Program-made: the position numbers and the translations under genes | Source: Streptomyces tendae | GTDB taxonomy: Bacteria; Actinomycetota; Actinomycetes; Streptomycetales; Streptomycetaceae | DNA: 64,000 nt | Direction of reading: 5' to 3' | Assembly: GCF_014650435.1 (NCBI RefSeq) | Contig: NZ_BMUY01000001.1 | Location: forward strand, 434,001-498,000 | The notes under the pieces: generated by a model | Seen by the model: the letters and a program-made list of their open reading frames with translations, nothing else | Database searches by the model: none | Told to the model about the DNA's origin: nothing | Shown: piece after piece, positions 45,911 to 53,771 of the stretch | Position numbering within the stretch: the stretch's first letter is position 1 | Layout of the letters: every line of letters begins with the position of its first letter

Positions 45911-45980
45911 CGGGGAAGCACCACGGGGGAACAACGGGGGACACGGGGGACGGGGATCACGGGGGATCCACGGGGGAGCG
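45911..45980. repeat. G-run repeat downstream of sigQ
   Basis: CACGGGGGA-type words recur at about 45913 to 45978, giving at least five runs of four or five G separated by 4-8 bases on the plus strand. This is enough to form a G-quadruplex in the sigQ 3' end. A related set of G5 runs lies inside sigQ at about 45208-45285. Confidence 0.7.
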
Positions 45981-45987
45981 GAAAGGG

Positions 45988-46026
45988 AGCGGGACTGGAG
46001 GGCCGGGGGGTCCGTCCAGTCCCGCT
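45988..46026. terminator. Bidirectional terminator between sigQ and uridine kinase
   Basis: A 12-bp perfect stem, AGCGGGACTGGA (45988-45999) with TCCAGTCCCGCT (46015-46026), followed by TCTGCG. It separates convergent genes. Confidence 0.85.
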
Positions 46027-46046
46027 TCTGCGTGCGGGGGCGGGCG

Positions 46047-46682
46047 TTACGCGGCCGTACGGCTGGTGGCGCACCGGCCCGCGGCCGCGGCGGCCAGCCG
46101 GCCCATCGCCTCGTCCCGGTCGCAGGCGTGGGCGCCCAGCGCGGTCTGCCGGGCGATGACGGACCGCTCGAGCCGCATCAGCCGCCAGCCCCTGCGCAGC
46201 AGGAACGGCACCGACTTGCGGCCCTCGCGCAGGTCCCGCAGGAAGCGGCGGCGGAACGTCGTCAGCGGGCCCCGGCTCAGGCACAGCGCGTCGGCCAGCA
46301 CGCCCAGTTCCCGGCAGCGGGCCACCAGTTCCGCGGCGAAGATGCCCTCCGCGAGGAACAGCGGCGTCCGTCCGATGTCGACCGTCTCCTCGCCGGTGCG
46401 GGCACTGAGCGAGATGTCGTAGACGGGCACGTCGGTACGCCCCGTGCGGCACAGCTCCCCGATGGCGGCGACGGCCGCGTCCGCGTCCCAGGACGTCGGG
46501 TGGTCCCAGTCGATGTCGGAACTGAGCGGCACCGTCGGCAGCGTCGGGTCGGTGCCCTCCTTGTAGAAGTCGTCGAGGCGCAGCACCGGGAGGCCGGAGT
46601 GCGCCGCGAGGAGGGACTTGCCGGAGCCGGAGGGGCCGCAGAGCAGCACGACTCGCGTCGGTATGGGCGGATGGGAGCTCAC
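46047..46682 (-). CDS. Uridine kinase-like P-loop kinase
   Basis: A 211-aa protein: Walker A GPSGSGKS, then GLPVLRLDDFYKEGTDPTLP (the uridine kinase DDFYK motif), DWDHPTSWD, and FLAEGIFAAELVARC. It phosphorylates uridine or cytidine with a nucleoside triphosphate, or belongs to the close uridine-kinase-like branch. The frame extends to 47381, but GTG 46682 (VSSHPPIPTRVVLL) starts the conserved domain and is read by a divergent promoter region. It adds a salvage step to the nucleoside genes scattered in this window. Confidence 0.85.
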   Translation of the reverse strand: MSSHPPIPTRVVLLCGPSGSGKSLLAAHSGLPVLRLDDFYKEGTDPTLPTVPLSSDIDWDHPTSWDADAAVAAIGELCRTGRTDVPVYDISLSARTGEETVDIGRTPLFLAEGIFAAELVARCRELGVLADALCLSRGPLTTFRRRFLRDLREGRKSVPFLLRRGWRLMRLERSVIARQTALGAHACDRDEAMGRLAAAAAGRCATSRTAA

Positions 46683-46841
46683 GGGACACCAGTCTGAGGC
46701 ATCGGACGGCCGCCGTACGACCCCGCGGGTGGACTTTGCCGCACGCGTCACATCCCGGTCGCGCTGTGCGGTGACCTGATCACGGTGTGCGCTGTTATCA
46801 GGGCAGTCCGTAGCAATCCACGTCAAGAGGTGGCAGCAGCG

Positions 46842-47252
46842 ATGGCCCGACACGCGTCCCCCCGCACCCCGCACGCACAGCGCGCCCTGGTCGCCCTCGC
46901 GACCGCCGGGGCCGCCCTGGCAGCAGGCGCGGCGACAGCTTCCGCGGCGGACGGCGGCGGCGAGACCATCGCCGGCCTGGCCCACACCCGTCCCACCTCG
47001 CTGGGCAACATCGACCCGCAGGCGGGCCTGGCGGCCGTGACCGGCACCGTCGGCTACGTCACCGGGCCGGTCTCCGACCTCAAGCCCAACCCGCTGGCCG
47101 GCACCGGCGTCGACCCGCTGGACAACGGCGTCGGCACGAAGGTCGCCGACTTCCAGCCGCTGACCTCGACGGCCCTCACCGGGCCGGTCGCCCAGGCCCA
47201 GTCCCTGGGCGCCGTGCCGGTGGTGGGGCAGGTGACGGAGCTGCTGCGCTGA
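46842..47252 (+). CDS. Small secreted protein
   Basis: A 136-aa protein with a signal peptide (MARHASPRTPHAQRALVALA, hydrophobic to about 35) and a probable cut after ATASA. The mature part has no recognised domain; it includes LAAVTGTVGYVTGPVSDLKP, NPLAGTGVDPLDNGVGTKV and TALTGPVAQAQSLGAVPVVG. It looks like a family found beside other secreted proteins in Streptomyces. AAGAGG lies upstream of ATG 46842. It is divergent from the uridine kinase gene; the Ser/Thr kinase gene follows after 158 bases. Confidence 0.7.
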   Translation: MARHASPRTPHAQRALVALATAGAALAAGAATASAADGGGETIAGLAHTRPTSLGNIDPQAGLAAVTGTVGYVTGPVSDLKPNPLAGTGVDPLDNGVGTKVADFQPLTSTALTGPVAQAQSLGAVPVVGQVTELLR

Positions 47253-47410
47253 CGCATTCCGCGCACGCCGGGCCGCGATCCCTCCGAGCGGGGGTCGCGG
47301 CCCGTTTCCGTCGCGGTGGTTCGCCCTGCCCGTTCGTCGCGGGGGCTTCGCGGGACGGCCGTCTAATCTGTGGTGACTCACGTTTCGCGCAAGTGGTGCT
47401 AGGGGGCCGA

Positions 47411-49429
47411 GTGCACAACGACGACGGAATCAACGGGGCCGGCGGCGGAGCCGACGGGCATCCCGAGGATCGTCCCCCCGTCCCCCACACCGTGATCGAG
47501 GGCCGCTACGAGCTGCTGGAGCCCATCGGCAGCGGCGGCATGGGCGAGGTCTGGAAGGCCCACGACCGGCGGCTGCGCCGGTTCGTCGCCGTGAAGGGGC
47601 TCCTGGACCGCAGGGCCATGACTCCGGACACGCAGAAGGCGGCGATGCAGCGCGCCCGTCGCGAGGCGGAGGCGCTCGCCAAGATCGAGCACCAGAACGT
47701 GGTGACGGTCCACGACCAGATCGAGACCGCCGACCAGGTCTGGATCGTGATGAAACTGCTGGAAGGGCGGTCGCTGGCCGACTTGTTGAGCCGTGACGGG
47801 GTCCTCGGCGTGCCCAGGGCCGCGGACATCGGTCTCCAGATGGCCCAGGGCCTGCGGGCCGTCCACGAGGCGTCGGTCCTGCACCGCGACGTCAAACCGG
47901 GCAACGTCCTGGTGCGGGACGGCGGCCAGGTGGTCCTGGTGGACTTCGGCATCGCCACCTTCGAGGGTGCGGACCGGGTCACCCGGCACGGCGGCATCAT
48001 CGGTACGCCTCCCTACCTGGCGCCCGAACTCTTCGCCCCCGCCGCTCCCGGCCCCACCTCCGCCTCCGACCTGTGGGCGCTCGGCGTCACCCTGTACGAG
48101 ATGGTCGAGGGACGCCTGCCCTTCGGCGGCAACGAGGTCTGGGAGGTGCAGGCGAACATCCAGCAGTCGCCCGAGCCCGTGCTCCGGTACGCCGGGCCCC
48201 TCGGCCCCGTCATCCAGGGACTGCTGGCCACGGACCCGGACGGCCGCCTGGACGCGGCCACGGCGGAGGCGATGCTCCGGGAAGTCCTCGCCGAGCCGGG
48301 CACGCCGACCCCCGCCCGGGCCGCCACCCCCGCGCACCCGCCCACGGCCCGGCCCACGCCGCCCGCCGGGCCTTCCTCCGAAGCCGTTCCTTTCGGGACA
48401 GCCCCTTCCGGAACAGCACCTTCCGGGCCGATCCCTTCCGGAAACGCGCCTTCTGAGTCGTCGTCGCCGGCGGCGCGCGAGGGGCGCGGCCGGTTCCGGG
48501 GCTGGAAGGTGGCGGCGGCCGCGGCGTGTGTCGTACTGCTGGCCGGCGGAGGCTGGATCGTCTCGCGGGGCGACTCCGGGGGCGAGCAGGACGACGCATC
48601 CGGACAGCAGGGAGCGGGCTCGGCCGGGGGCGACGCGGAGCAGGCCTGGGAGCAGTGGAAGAGCGCCAGGAAGAGGCTGACGATCGGGGCCAAGGAGGAC
48701 CAGCCCGGGCTGAGCTTCTACAACGAGGACACCGGCGTGTGGAGCGGGTTCGACGTCGACATCGCCTATGCCCTCGCCGGCAAACTGGGCTACGACAAGG
48801 CACAGGTGGACTTCTACGGGGTGACCACGGCCAACCGGGCGAGCAAGCTGAAGAACGGGGAAGTGGACCTGGTCGTCGCCTCGTACAGCATGACGCCCGC
48901 CCGCGAGCAGCGGGACGGCATCAAGTTCGTCGGCCCCTACTACAAGGCGGGCAGCAGCCTCCTCGTCCGCAAGAACTCCGCGAAGTACGACCTCGACGAA
49001 GCCGTCGACGTGAAGCGGAACCACGTCGAGGTGTGCACGGCGCGGGACTCGACGTACGCGGACAAGTTGCAGGAGGACGGCTACACCACGGGGAAGTGGC
49101 AGCCCGACACCTACAAGGAGTGCGTGGAGAGACTGCTGGACAAGCGCTCGAGCGTGTACGCGGTCGCCTCGGACGACGTCCTTCTGGCCGGGTACGCCCG
49201 GAACGATCCGGCGCACCTCAAACTGCTGCCGAGCGGCGCGGGCACGGAACCCTACGGGGTGGCGATGCGGAAGGACGACCCTCTCCTGCAGAGCAAGGTG
49301 TGCTCGGGGCTCCAGGAGATCCTGGCCGGAAAGGAGTGGTCGGAGATGTACATGAAGGATCTGTCCCCGCTGACGGGGCGGAAGACCGCGCCGAGCAGGC
49401 CGGAACCGAGGCCCTGCTCGGCCGAGTGA
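47411..49429 (+). CDS. Membrane Ser/Thr protein kinase fused to a solute-binding (SBP_bac_3) domain
   Basis: About 672 aa. The kinase domain spans about 33-290: glycine loop IGSGGMGEVW, Lys62 (VAVKGL), HRDVKPGN with Asp160, DFG at 178, and GTPPYLAPELF. A Pro/Ala-rich linker with PSGTAPSG repeats (about 300-355) precedes one membrane helix (about 365-387). The outer part (about 423-655) is a periplasmic amino-acid-binding type domain: LTIGAKEDQPGLSFYNEDTG, GFDVDIAYALAGKLGYD, LKNGEVDLVVASYSMTPARE and GPYYKAGSSLLVRKN. Ligand binding outside probably controls phosphorylation inside. GTG 47411 follows AGGGGG. The domain order resembles glutamine/glutamate-sensing kinases; the ligand is unknown. 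Confidence 0.9.
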   Translation: MHNDDGINGAGGGADGHPEDRPPVPHTVIEGRYELLEPIGSGGMGEVWKAHDRRLRRFVAVKGLLDRRAMTPDTQKAAMQRARREAEALAKIEHQNVVTVHDQIETADQVWIVMKLLEGRSLADLLSRDGVLGVPRAADIGLQMAQGLRAVHEASVLHRDVKPGNVLVRDGGQVVLVDFGIATFEGADRVTRHGGIIGTPPYLAPELFAPAAPGPTSASDLWALGVTLYEMVEGRLPFGGNEVWEVQANIQQSPEPVLRYAGPLGPVIQGLLATDPDGRLDAATAEAMLREVLAEPGTPTPARAATPAHPPTARPTPPAGPSSEAVPFGTAPSGTAPSGPIPSGNAPSESSSPAAREGRGRFRGWKVAAAAACVVLLAGGGWIVSRGDSGGEQDDASGQQGAGSAGGDAEQAWEQWKSARKRLTIGAKEDQPGLSFYNEDTGVWSGFDVDIAYALAGKLGYDKAQVDFYGVTTANRASKLKNGEVDLVVASYSMTPAREQRDGIKFVGPYYKAGSSLLVRKNSAKYDLDEAVDVKRNHVEVCTARDSTYADKLQEDGYTTGKWQPDTYKECVERLLDKRSSVYAVASDDVLLAGYARNDPAHLKLLPSGAGTEPYGVAMRKDDPLLQSKVCSGLQEILAGKEWSEMYMKDLSPLTGRKTAPSRPEPRPCSAE

Positions 49430-49432
49430 AGA

Positions 49433-49464
49433 CCGCGGCTCCTCCGGACGGGGAGGAGCCGCGG
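49433..49464. terminator. Bidirectional terminator
   Basis: A 13-bp perfect stem, CCGCGGCTCCTCC (49433-49445) with GGAGGAGCCGCGG (49452-49464), loop of 6. It lies between the convergent kinase and aldehyde dehydrogenase genes. Confidence 0.9.
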
Positions 49465-49478
49465 CCCGTCGGCGTCGG

Positions 49479-50372
49479 TCAGTACGACGAGCCGGACGCG
49501 CCCAGCGCGCCCGTCGGGTGCCAGACCGTCTTCGTCTCCAGGAACGCCGTCATGCGGTCCGTGCCCGGGGTCGCCGACCAGTCGGCGTTGTCCACAGGCT
49601 GTGGACGCAGGACGCGCTTGAGGTTGTCCGCCGCCGCGATCTCCAGCTCCTTCGCCAGCTCCTCGTCGGCGCCCGCGAGGTCGATCGCGTTGACGTCCTG
49701 GTGGGCGGCGAGCGGGGCGGCGATCTCGGCCGTACGGCCGGAGAGGACGTTGACCACGCCGCCGGGCAGGTCGGAGGTGGCCAGGACCTCGCCCAGGGAG
49801 AGGGCGGGGAGCGGGGACTTCTCCGAGGCGACCACGACCGCCGTGTTGCCGGTCGCGATGACCGGGGCGACGACGGACACCAGGCCCAGGAAGGACGACT
49901 TCTGCGGGGCCAGGACGGCCACGACGCCGGTCGGCTCCGGGGAGGAGAGGTTGAAGAAGGGGCCCGCGACCGGGTTGCCGCCGCCGACCACCTGGGCGAT
50001 CTTGTCGGTCCAGCCCGCGTACCAGACCCAGCGGTCGATCGCGGCGTCCACCTGGGCCGCCGCCTTCGACTTCGACAGGCCCTCCGCGTCGGCGACCTCC
50101 GCGACGTACTGGTCGCGGCGGCCCTCCAGCATCTCGGCGATCCGGTAGAGGATCTGTCCGCGGTTGTACGCCGTCGCGCCGGACCAGCCGCCGAACGCCT
50201 TGCGCGCGGCGACCACGGCGTCACGGGCGTCCTTGCGGGAGGAGAGGGGGGCATTGGCCAGCCACTTGCCCTTTGCGTCGGTCACCTCGTACACCCGGCC
50301 GCTCTCGGAACGCGGGAACTTCCCGCCGACGTACAGCTTGTAGGTCTTCAGCACGCTGAGTCGCTCAGACAT
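49479..50372 (-). CDS. Short aldehyde dehydrogenase family protein lacking the catalytic cysteine
   Basis: A 297-aa protein matching the N-terminal and cofactor-binding parts of an aldehyde dehydrogenase: YKLYVGGKFPRSESG, GWSGATAYNRGQILYRIAEM, GVVAVLAPQKSSFLGLVSVV, GNTAVVVASEKSP and PGGVVNVLSG. It stops before the GQxC catalytic cysteine and the substrate-domain motifs present in the adjacent 486-aa gene. Its start overlaps the end of that gene by 8 bases, so the two are made together and may form a complex. The stop is clean and no sequence remnant follows, so it looks like a maintained short form rather than fresh decay. A role in handling acetaldehyde from DeoC is inferred. Confidence 0.82.
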   Translation of the reverse strand: MSERLSVLKTYKLYVGGKFPRSESGRVYEVTDAKGKWLANAPLSSRKDARDAVVAARKAFGGWSGATAYNRGQILYRIAEMLEGRRDQYVAEVADAEGLSKSKAAAQVDAAIDRWVWYAGWTDKIAQVVGGGNPVAGPFFNLSSPEPTGVVAVLAPQKSSFLGLVSVVAPVIATGNTAVVVASEKSPLPALSLGEVLATSDLPGGVVNVLSGRTAEIAAPLAAHQDVNAIDLAGADEELAKELEIAAADNLKRVLRPQPVDNADWSATPGTDRMTAFLETKTVWHPTGALGASGSSY

Positions 50373-51825
50373 CGAGGTACGCCTCCAGGCCGTGGCGGCC
50401 GCCCTCGCGGCCGAAGCCCGACTCCTTGTAGCCGCCGAACGGCGACGTCGGGTCGAACTTGTTGAACGTGTTGGACCAGATCACACCCGCACGGAGCTTG
50501 TTCGCGACCGCCAGGATGCGCGAGCCCTTCTCCGTCCAGATGCCCGCCGACAGGCCGTACGGCGTGTTGTTGGCCTTGGCGACCGCCTCGTCCGGTGTGC
50601 GGAAGGTGAGGACGGACAGGACCGGGCCGAAGATCTCGTCGCGGGCGACGGTGTGCGCCTGGGTGACGTTCGTGAAGAGCGTCGGGGCGAACCAGTAGCC
50701 GGAGGAGGGGAGTTCGCAGGCCGGGGACCAGCGCTCGGCGCCCTCCGCCTCGCCCTGGTCGGCGAGGGCGGTGATGCGGGCCAGCTGCTCGGCGGAGTTG
50801 ATCGCGCCGATGTCCGTGTTCTTGTCCAGCGGGTCGCCCAGGCGGAGGGTGGTGAGCCTGCGCTTGAGGGAGTCCAGGAGCTCGTCGTGGATCGACTCCT
50901 GGACCAGGAGGCGGCTGCCGGCGCAGCAGACCTGGCCCTGGTTGAAGAAGATGCCGTTGACGATGCCCTCGACGGCCTGGTCGATCGGGGCGTCGTCGAA
51001 GACGATGTTGGCGCCCTTGCCGCCCAGTTCGAGCGTGAGCTTCTTGCGGGTGCCCGCGACCGTGCGCGCGATCTGCTTGCCGACCGCCGTGGAGCCCGTG
51101 AAGGCGACCTTGTTCACGTCGGGGTGCGCGGTGAGCGCCGCCCCGGCGCGGCCGTCGCCGGTGATGATGTTGACGACGCCCTTGGGCAGCCCGGCCTGGC
51201 GGCAGATGTCCGCGAAGAACAGGGCCGAGAGGGGGGTCGTCTCGGCGGGCTTCAGGACCACCGTGTTGCCGGTGGCGAGCGCCGGGGCGATCTTCCACGC
51301 CAGCATCAGGAGGGGGAAGTTCCAGGGGATGACCTGGCCGGCCACGCCGAGGGGGCGGGGGTTCGCGCCGTAGCCCGCGTGGTCCAGCTTGTCGGCCCAG
51401 CCCGCGTAGTAGAAGAAGTGCGCCGCCACCAGGGGGAGGTCCGCGTCGCGCGTCTCCCTGATCGGCTTGCCGTTGTCGAGGGTCTCCAGGACGGCCAGCT
51501 CGCGGCTGCGTTCCTGGATGATGCGGGCGATGCGGAAGAGGTACTTCGCGCGCTCCGCGCCGGGCAGCGCCGACCACTTCTCGAAGGCCCTGCGGGCGGC
51601 CTTCACGGCGCGGTCGACGTCCGCCTCGCCGGCTTCGGCGACCTCGGAGAGGACCTCCTCGGTGGAGGGGGAGACCGTCTTGAAGACCTTGCCGTCGGCC
51701 GCATCGGTGAACTCGCCGTCGATGAACAGGCCGTACGAGGGCGCGATGTCGACGACCGCGCGCGACTCGGGCGCCGGTGCGTAGTCGAATGCCGGTGCCG
51801 GTGCGGATGAGGGTGTGGGTGCCAT
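50365..51825 (-). CDS. Aldehyde dehydrogenase
   Basis: A 486-aa NAD(P)-dependent enzyme. IPWNFPLLMLAWKIAPALAT, VVLKPAETTPLSA and FTGSTAVGKQIA bind the cofactor; LELGGKGANIVFDDA has the general-base Glu, and FFNQGQVCCAGSRLLV contains the catalytic Cys. GPVLSVLTFRTPDEAVAKAN and NTFNKFDPTSPFGGYKESGF complete the family signatures. ATG 51825 lies 5 bases after the deoC stop. DeoC releases acetaldehyde, so oxidation of that aldehyde is a likely job for this enzyme. The first ~30 residues are Pro/Ala-rich and variable. Confidence 0.92.
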   Translation of the reverse strand: MAPTPSSAPAPAFDYAPAPESRAVVDIAPSYGLFIDGEFTDAADGKVFKTVSPSTEEVLSEVAEAGEADVDRAVKAARRAFEKWSALPGAERAKYLFRIARIIQERSRELAVLETLDNGKPIRETRDADLPLVAAHFFYYAGWADKLDHAGYGANPRPLGVAGQVIPWNFPLLMLAWKIAPALATGNTVVLKPAETTPLSALFFADICRQAGLPKGVVNIITGDGRAGAALTAHPDVNKVAFTGSTAVGKQIARTVAGTRKKLTLELGGKGANIVFDDAPIDQAVEGIVNGIFFNQGQVCCAGSRLLVQESIHDELLDSLKRRLTTLRLGDPLDKNTDIGAINSAEQLARITALADQGEAEGAERWSPACELPSSGYWFAPTLFTNVTQAHTVARDEIFGPVLSVLTFRTPDEAVAKANNTPYGLSAGIWTEKGSRILAVANKLRAGVIWSNTFNKFDPTSPFGGYKESGFGREGGRHGLEAYLDV

Positions 51826-51830
51826 GTCGA

Positions 51831-52838
51831 TCAGTCCACCGTCACGTAGTCGGGGCCGGAGTAACGGCCTGTGGCCAGCTTCTGGCGCTGCATCAGCAGG
51901 TCGTTGAGGAGGGAGGAGGCGCCGAAGCGGAACCAGTGGTTGTCCAGCCAGTCCTCGCCCGCCGTCTCGTTGACCAGGACCAGGAACTTGATCGCGTCCT
52001 TGGCGGTGCGGATGCCGCCGGCCGGCTTCACGCCCACCTGGACACCGGTCTGCGCGCGGAAGTCGCGGACCGCCTCCAGCATGAGGAGCGTGTTGGCGGG
52101 TGTCGCGTTGACCGCGACCTTGCCGGTCGATGTCTTGATGAAGTCCGCGCCCGCCAGCATGCCGAGCCAGCTGGCGCGGCGGATGTTGTCGTACGTCGAC
52201 AGCTCGCCGGTCTCGAAGATGACCTTGAGGCGGGCGGCCGTGCCGCATGCCTCGCGCACGGCGGTGATCTCGTCGTACACCTTCATGTAGTGACCGGCCA
52301 GGAACGCGCCGCGGTCGATGACCATGTCCACCTCGTCCGCGCCCGCCGCCACGGCCTCGCGCACGTCGGCGAGCTTCACGGCGAGGGAGGCGCGGCCGGC
52401 CGGGAAGGCGGTGGCGACCGAGGCGACCTTCACGCCGGAGCCCGCGACGGCCTCCTTGGCGGTGGGCACCATGTCGGGGTAGACGCAGACGGCCGCCGTC
52501 GCCGGGGCCGTGCGGTCGGTCGGATCGGGGCGGACCGCCTTCGCGCCGAGCGCCCGGACCTTGCCCGGGGTGTCCGCGCCTTCCAGCGTCGTCAGGTCGA
52601 CCATCGAGATGGCGAGGTCGAGGGCGTACGCCTTCGCGGTGGTCTTGATGGATCGGGTGCCGAGAGAGGCGGCGCGCGCCTCCAGGCCGACGGCGTCGAC
52701 GCCGGGCAGTCCGTGGAGGAAGCGGCGCAGGGTGCTGTCGGACGCGGTGACGTCGGCGAATCCGTGTGCGGGTCCGTTTACGGGTCCGGTTACGGGGCCC
52801 TGTGCGGGTCCGTTTTCGGCGGGTGCAGTGGTGGGCAT
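51831..52838 (-). CDS. deoC: Deoxyribose-phosphate aldolase
   Basis: A 335-aa class I aldolase that splits 2-deoxyribose-5-phosphate to acetaldehyde and glyceraldehyde-3-phosphate. VYPDMVPTAKEAV, GADEVDMVIDRGAFLAG, RLKVIFETGELSTYDN, ADFIKTSTGKVAVNATP (the Schiff-base lysine in KTSTGK) and VGVKPAGGIRTAKDA are present. It is longer than E. coli DeoC, as usual for the actinobacterial and eukaryotic branch. ATG 52838 is preferred; GTG 52844 is possible. A regulon operator lies 19 bases upstream. Two aldehyde dehydrogenase genes follow in the operon. Confidence 0.94.
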   Translation of the reverse strand: MPTTAPAENGPAQGPVTGPVNGPAHGFADVTASDSTLRRFLHGLPGVDAVGLEARAASLGTRSIKTTAKAYALDLAISMVDLTTLEGADTPGKVRALGAKAVRPDPTDRTAPATAAVCVYPDMVPTAKEAVAGSGVKVASVATAFPAGRASLAVKLADVREAVAAGADEVDMVIDRGAFLAGHYMKVYDEITAVREACGTAARLKVIFETGELSTYDNIRRASWLGMLAGADFIKTSTGKVAVNATPANTLLMLEAVRDFRAQTGVQVGVKPAGGIRTAKDAIKFLVLVNETAGEDWLDNHWFRFGASSLLNDLLMQRQKLATGRYSGPDYVTVD

Positions 52839-52857
52839 GGTCACCAGACGAGCATAT

Positions 52858-52869
52858 CTACGCGCGTAG
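52858..52869. promoter_or_regulatory. Nucleoside-regulon operator upstream of deoC
   Basis: A perfect CTACGCGCGTAG palindrome (TCTACGCGCGTAGC in plus-strand context) 19 bases before the deoC start on the minus strand. The divergent PH-domain gene starts 94 bases away on the other side. Confidence 0.78.
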
Positions 52870-52963
52870 CGGTCTGTACAGCCCCCGCGGGCTCGTCCGA
52901 TCTCGTCCGATGTAGCGGCACCGCATGTGAGCGCCGGGCGGGGCGTCGGGCACAATCGGCAGC

Positions 52964-53662
52964 ATGACCACCCCGGAGCCCCAGTCATCCTCGCCGCAGC
53001 CCTCGGGACCCGTGTCCAAGGACCGGGCCTACCGCTCGCCCGCGGGTATCTCCGGAGGCGTGCTGGTACTCGCTCTCGCGCTGTGGCTCGGCATCGACGC
53101 CCTGGTCACGGGCGAGGGGGACACCCGCTGGAAGGCGCTCGCGGCGCTGGTCTTCCTGGTGCCGCTCGTCGCCGCCTACACAGTGCGGCCCGCGGTCTTC
53201 GCGAACGAGGACCGGATGCGGGTGCGCAATCCGTTCCGCGTGATCGTGCTTCCCTGGGCACAGGTCGAGTCGTTCCGGTCCGCCTACTCGAACGAGGTCT
53301 TCGACGAGGGCGGCGCCAAGTACCAGCTGTGGTCCATTCCCGTCTCGCTGCGCGGGCGCAAGAAGGCCGCGCGGCAGGAGGACCGGCGGGCCGCCGGTGG
53401 TGCCGGACGCAGGCGCGGGAGCGTGCTCGGGGGCGTGGGGCAGTTCGGTTCGCGGGGTGGTGCCGGGGCCTCCGGCGGCGAGGCGGACGGGCCGGTGCGG
53501 GCCGAGGCCGACAAGGTCATGGACGAGCTGCGTGAGCTGTGGGAGGCGCGGAAGGACGCCGCGGGCTCCCGGGGCGACGTGACCGTGCGGTGGGCCTACG
53601 AGATCGTCGTGCCGGTGGTGGCGGGGGCGGTGGCGCTGGGGGTGCTGTTCGGGGTGGGGTGA
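52964..53662 (+). CDS. PH domain-containing membrane protein
   Basis: A 232-aa protein. Two hydrophobic segments (about 30-45 and 55-75) are followed by a bacterial PH-like domain (bPH): ANEDRMRVRNPFRVIVLPWA then QVESFRSAYSNEVF. A basic and Gly-rich linker (KKAARQEDRRAAGGAGRRRG) leads to an acidic helix, and a last hydrophobic segment spans about 212-231. These proteins are common in Streptomyces and their role is unknown. It is divergent from deoC; a strong terminator follows. Confidence 0.8.
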   Translation: MTTPEPQSSSPQPSGPVSKDRAYRSPAGISGGVLVLALALWLGIDALVTGEGDTRWKALAALVFLVPLVAAYTVRPAVFANEDRMRVRNPFRVIVLPWAQVESFRSAYSNEVFDEGGAKYQLWSIPVSLRGRKKAARQEDRRAAGGAGRRRGSVLGGVGQFGSRGGAGASGGEADGPVRAEADKVMDELRELWEARKDAAGSRGDVTVRWAYEIVVPVVAGAVALGVLFGVG

Positions 53663-53717
53663 CCGGTGACCGGTGACCGGTGATGGGGTGACGGGTGGTG
53701 CGGGTGGGTGAGTGTGG

Positions 53718-53745
53718 CCGGGGGTGCCTTGCACCCCCGGCTTTT
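53718..53745 (+). terminator. Terminator with T-run after the PH-domain gene
   Basis: A 10-bp perfect stem, CCGGGGGTGC (53718-53727) with GCACCCCCGG (53731-53740), loop CTT, then CTTTT. Four copies of GACCGGT or its variant lie just before it (53659-53690). Confidence 0.9.
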
Positions 53746-53771
53746 GAGATGCCCGTCGCACGCCCGGCTTT

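Noticed and set aside
49479..50372. Pseudogene call for the short aldehyde dehydrogenase
   Set aside because: The frame is clean, well coupled to its neighbour and no leftover C-terminal sequence follows in any frame.
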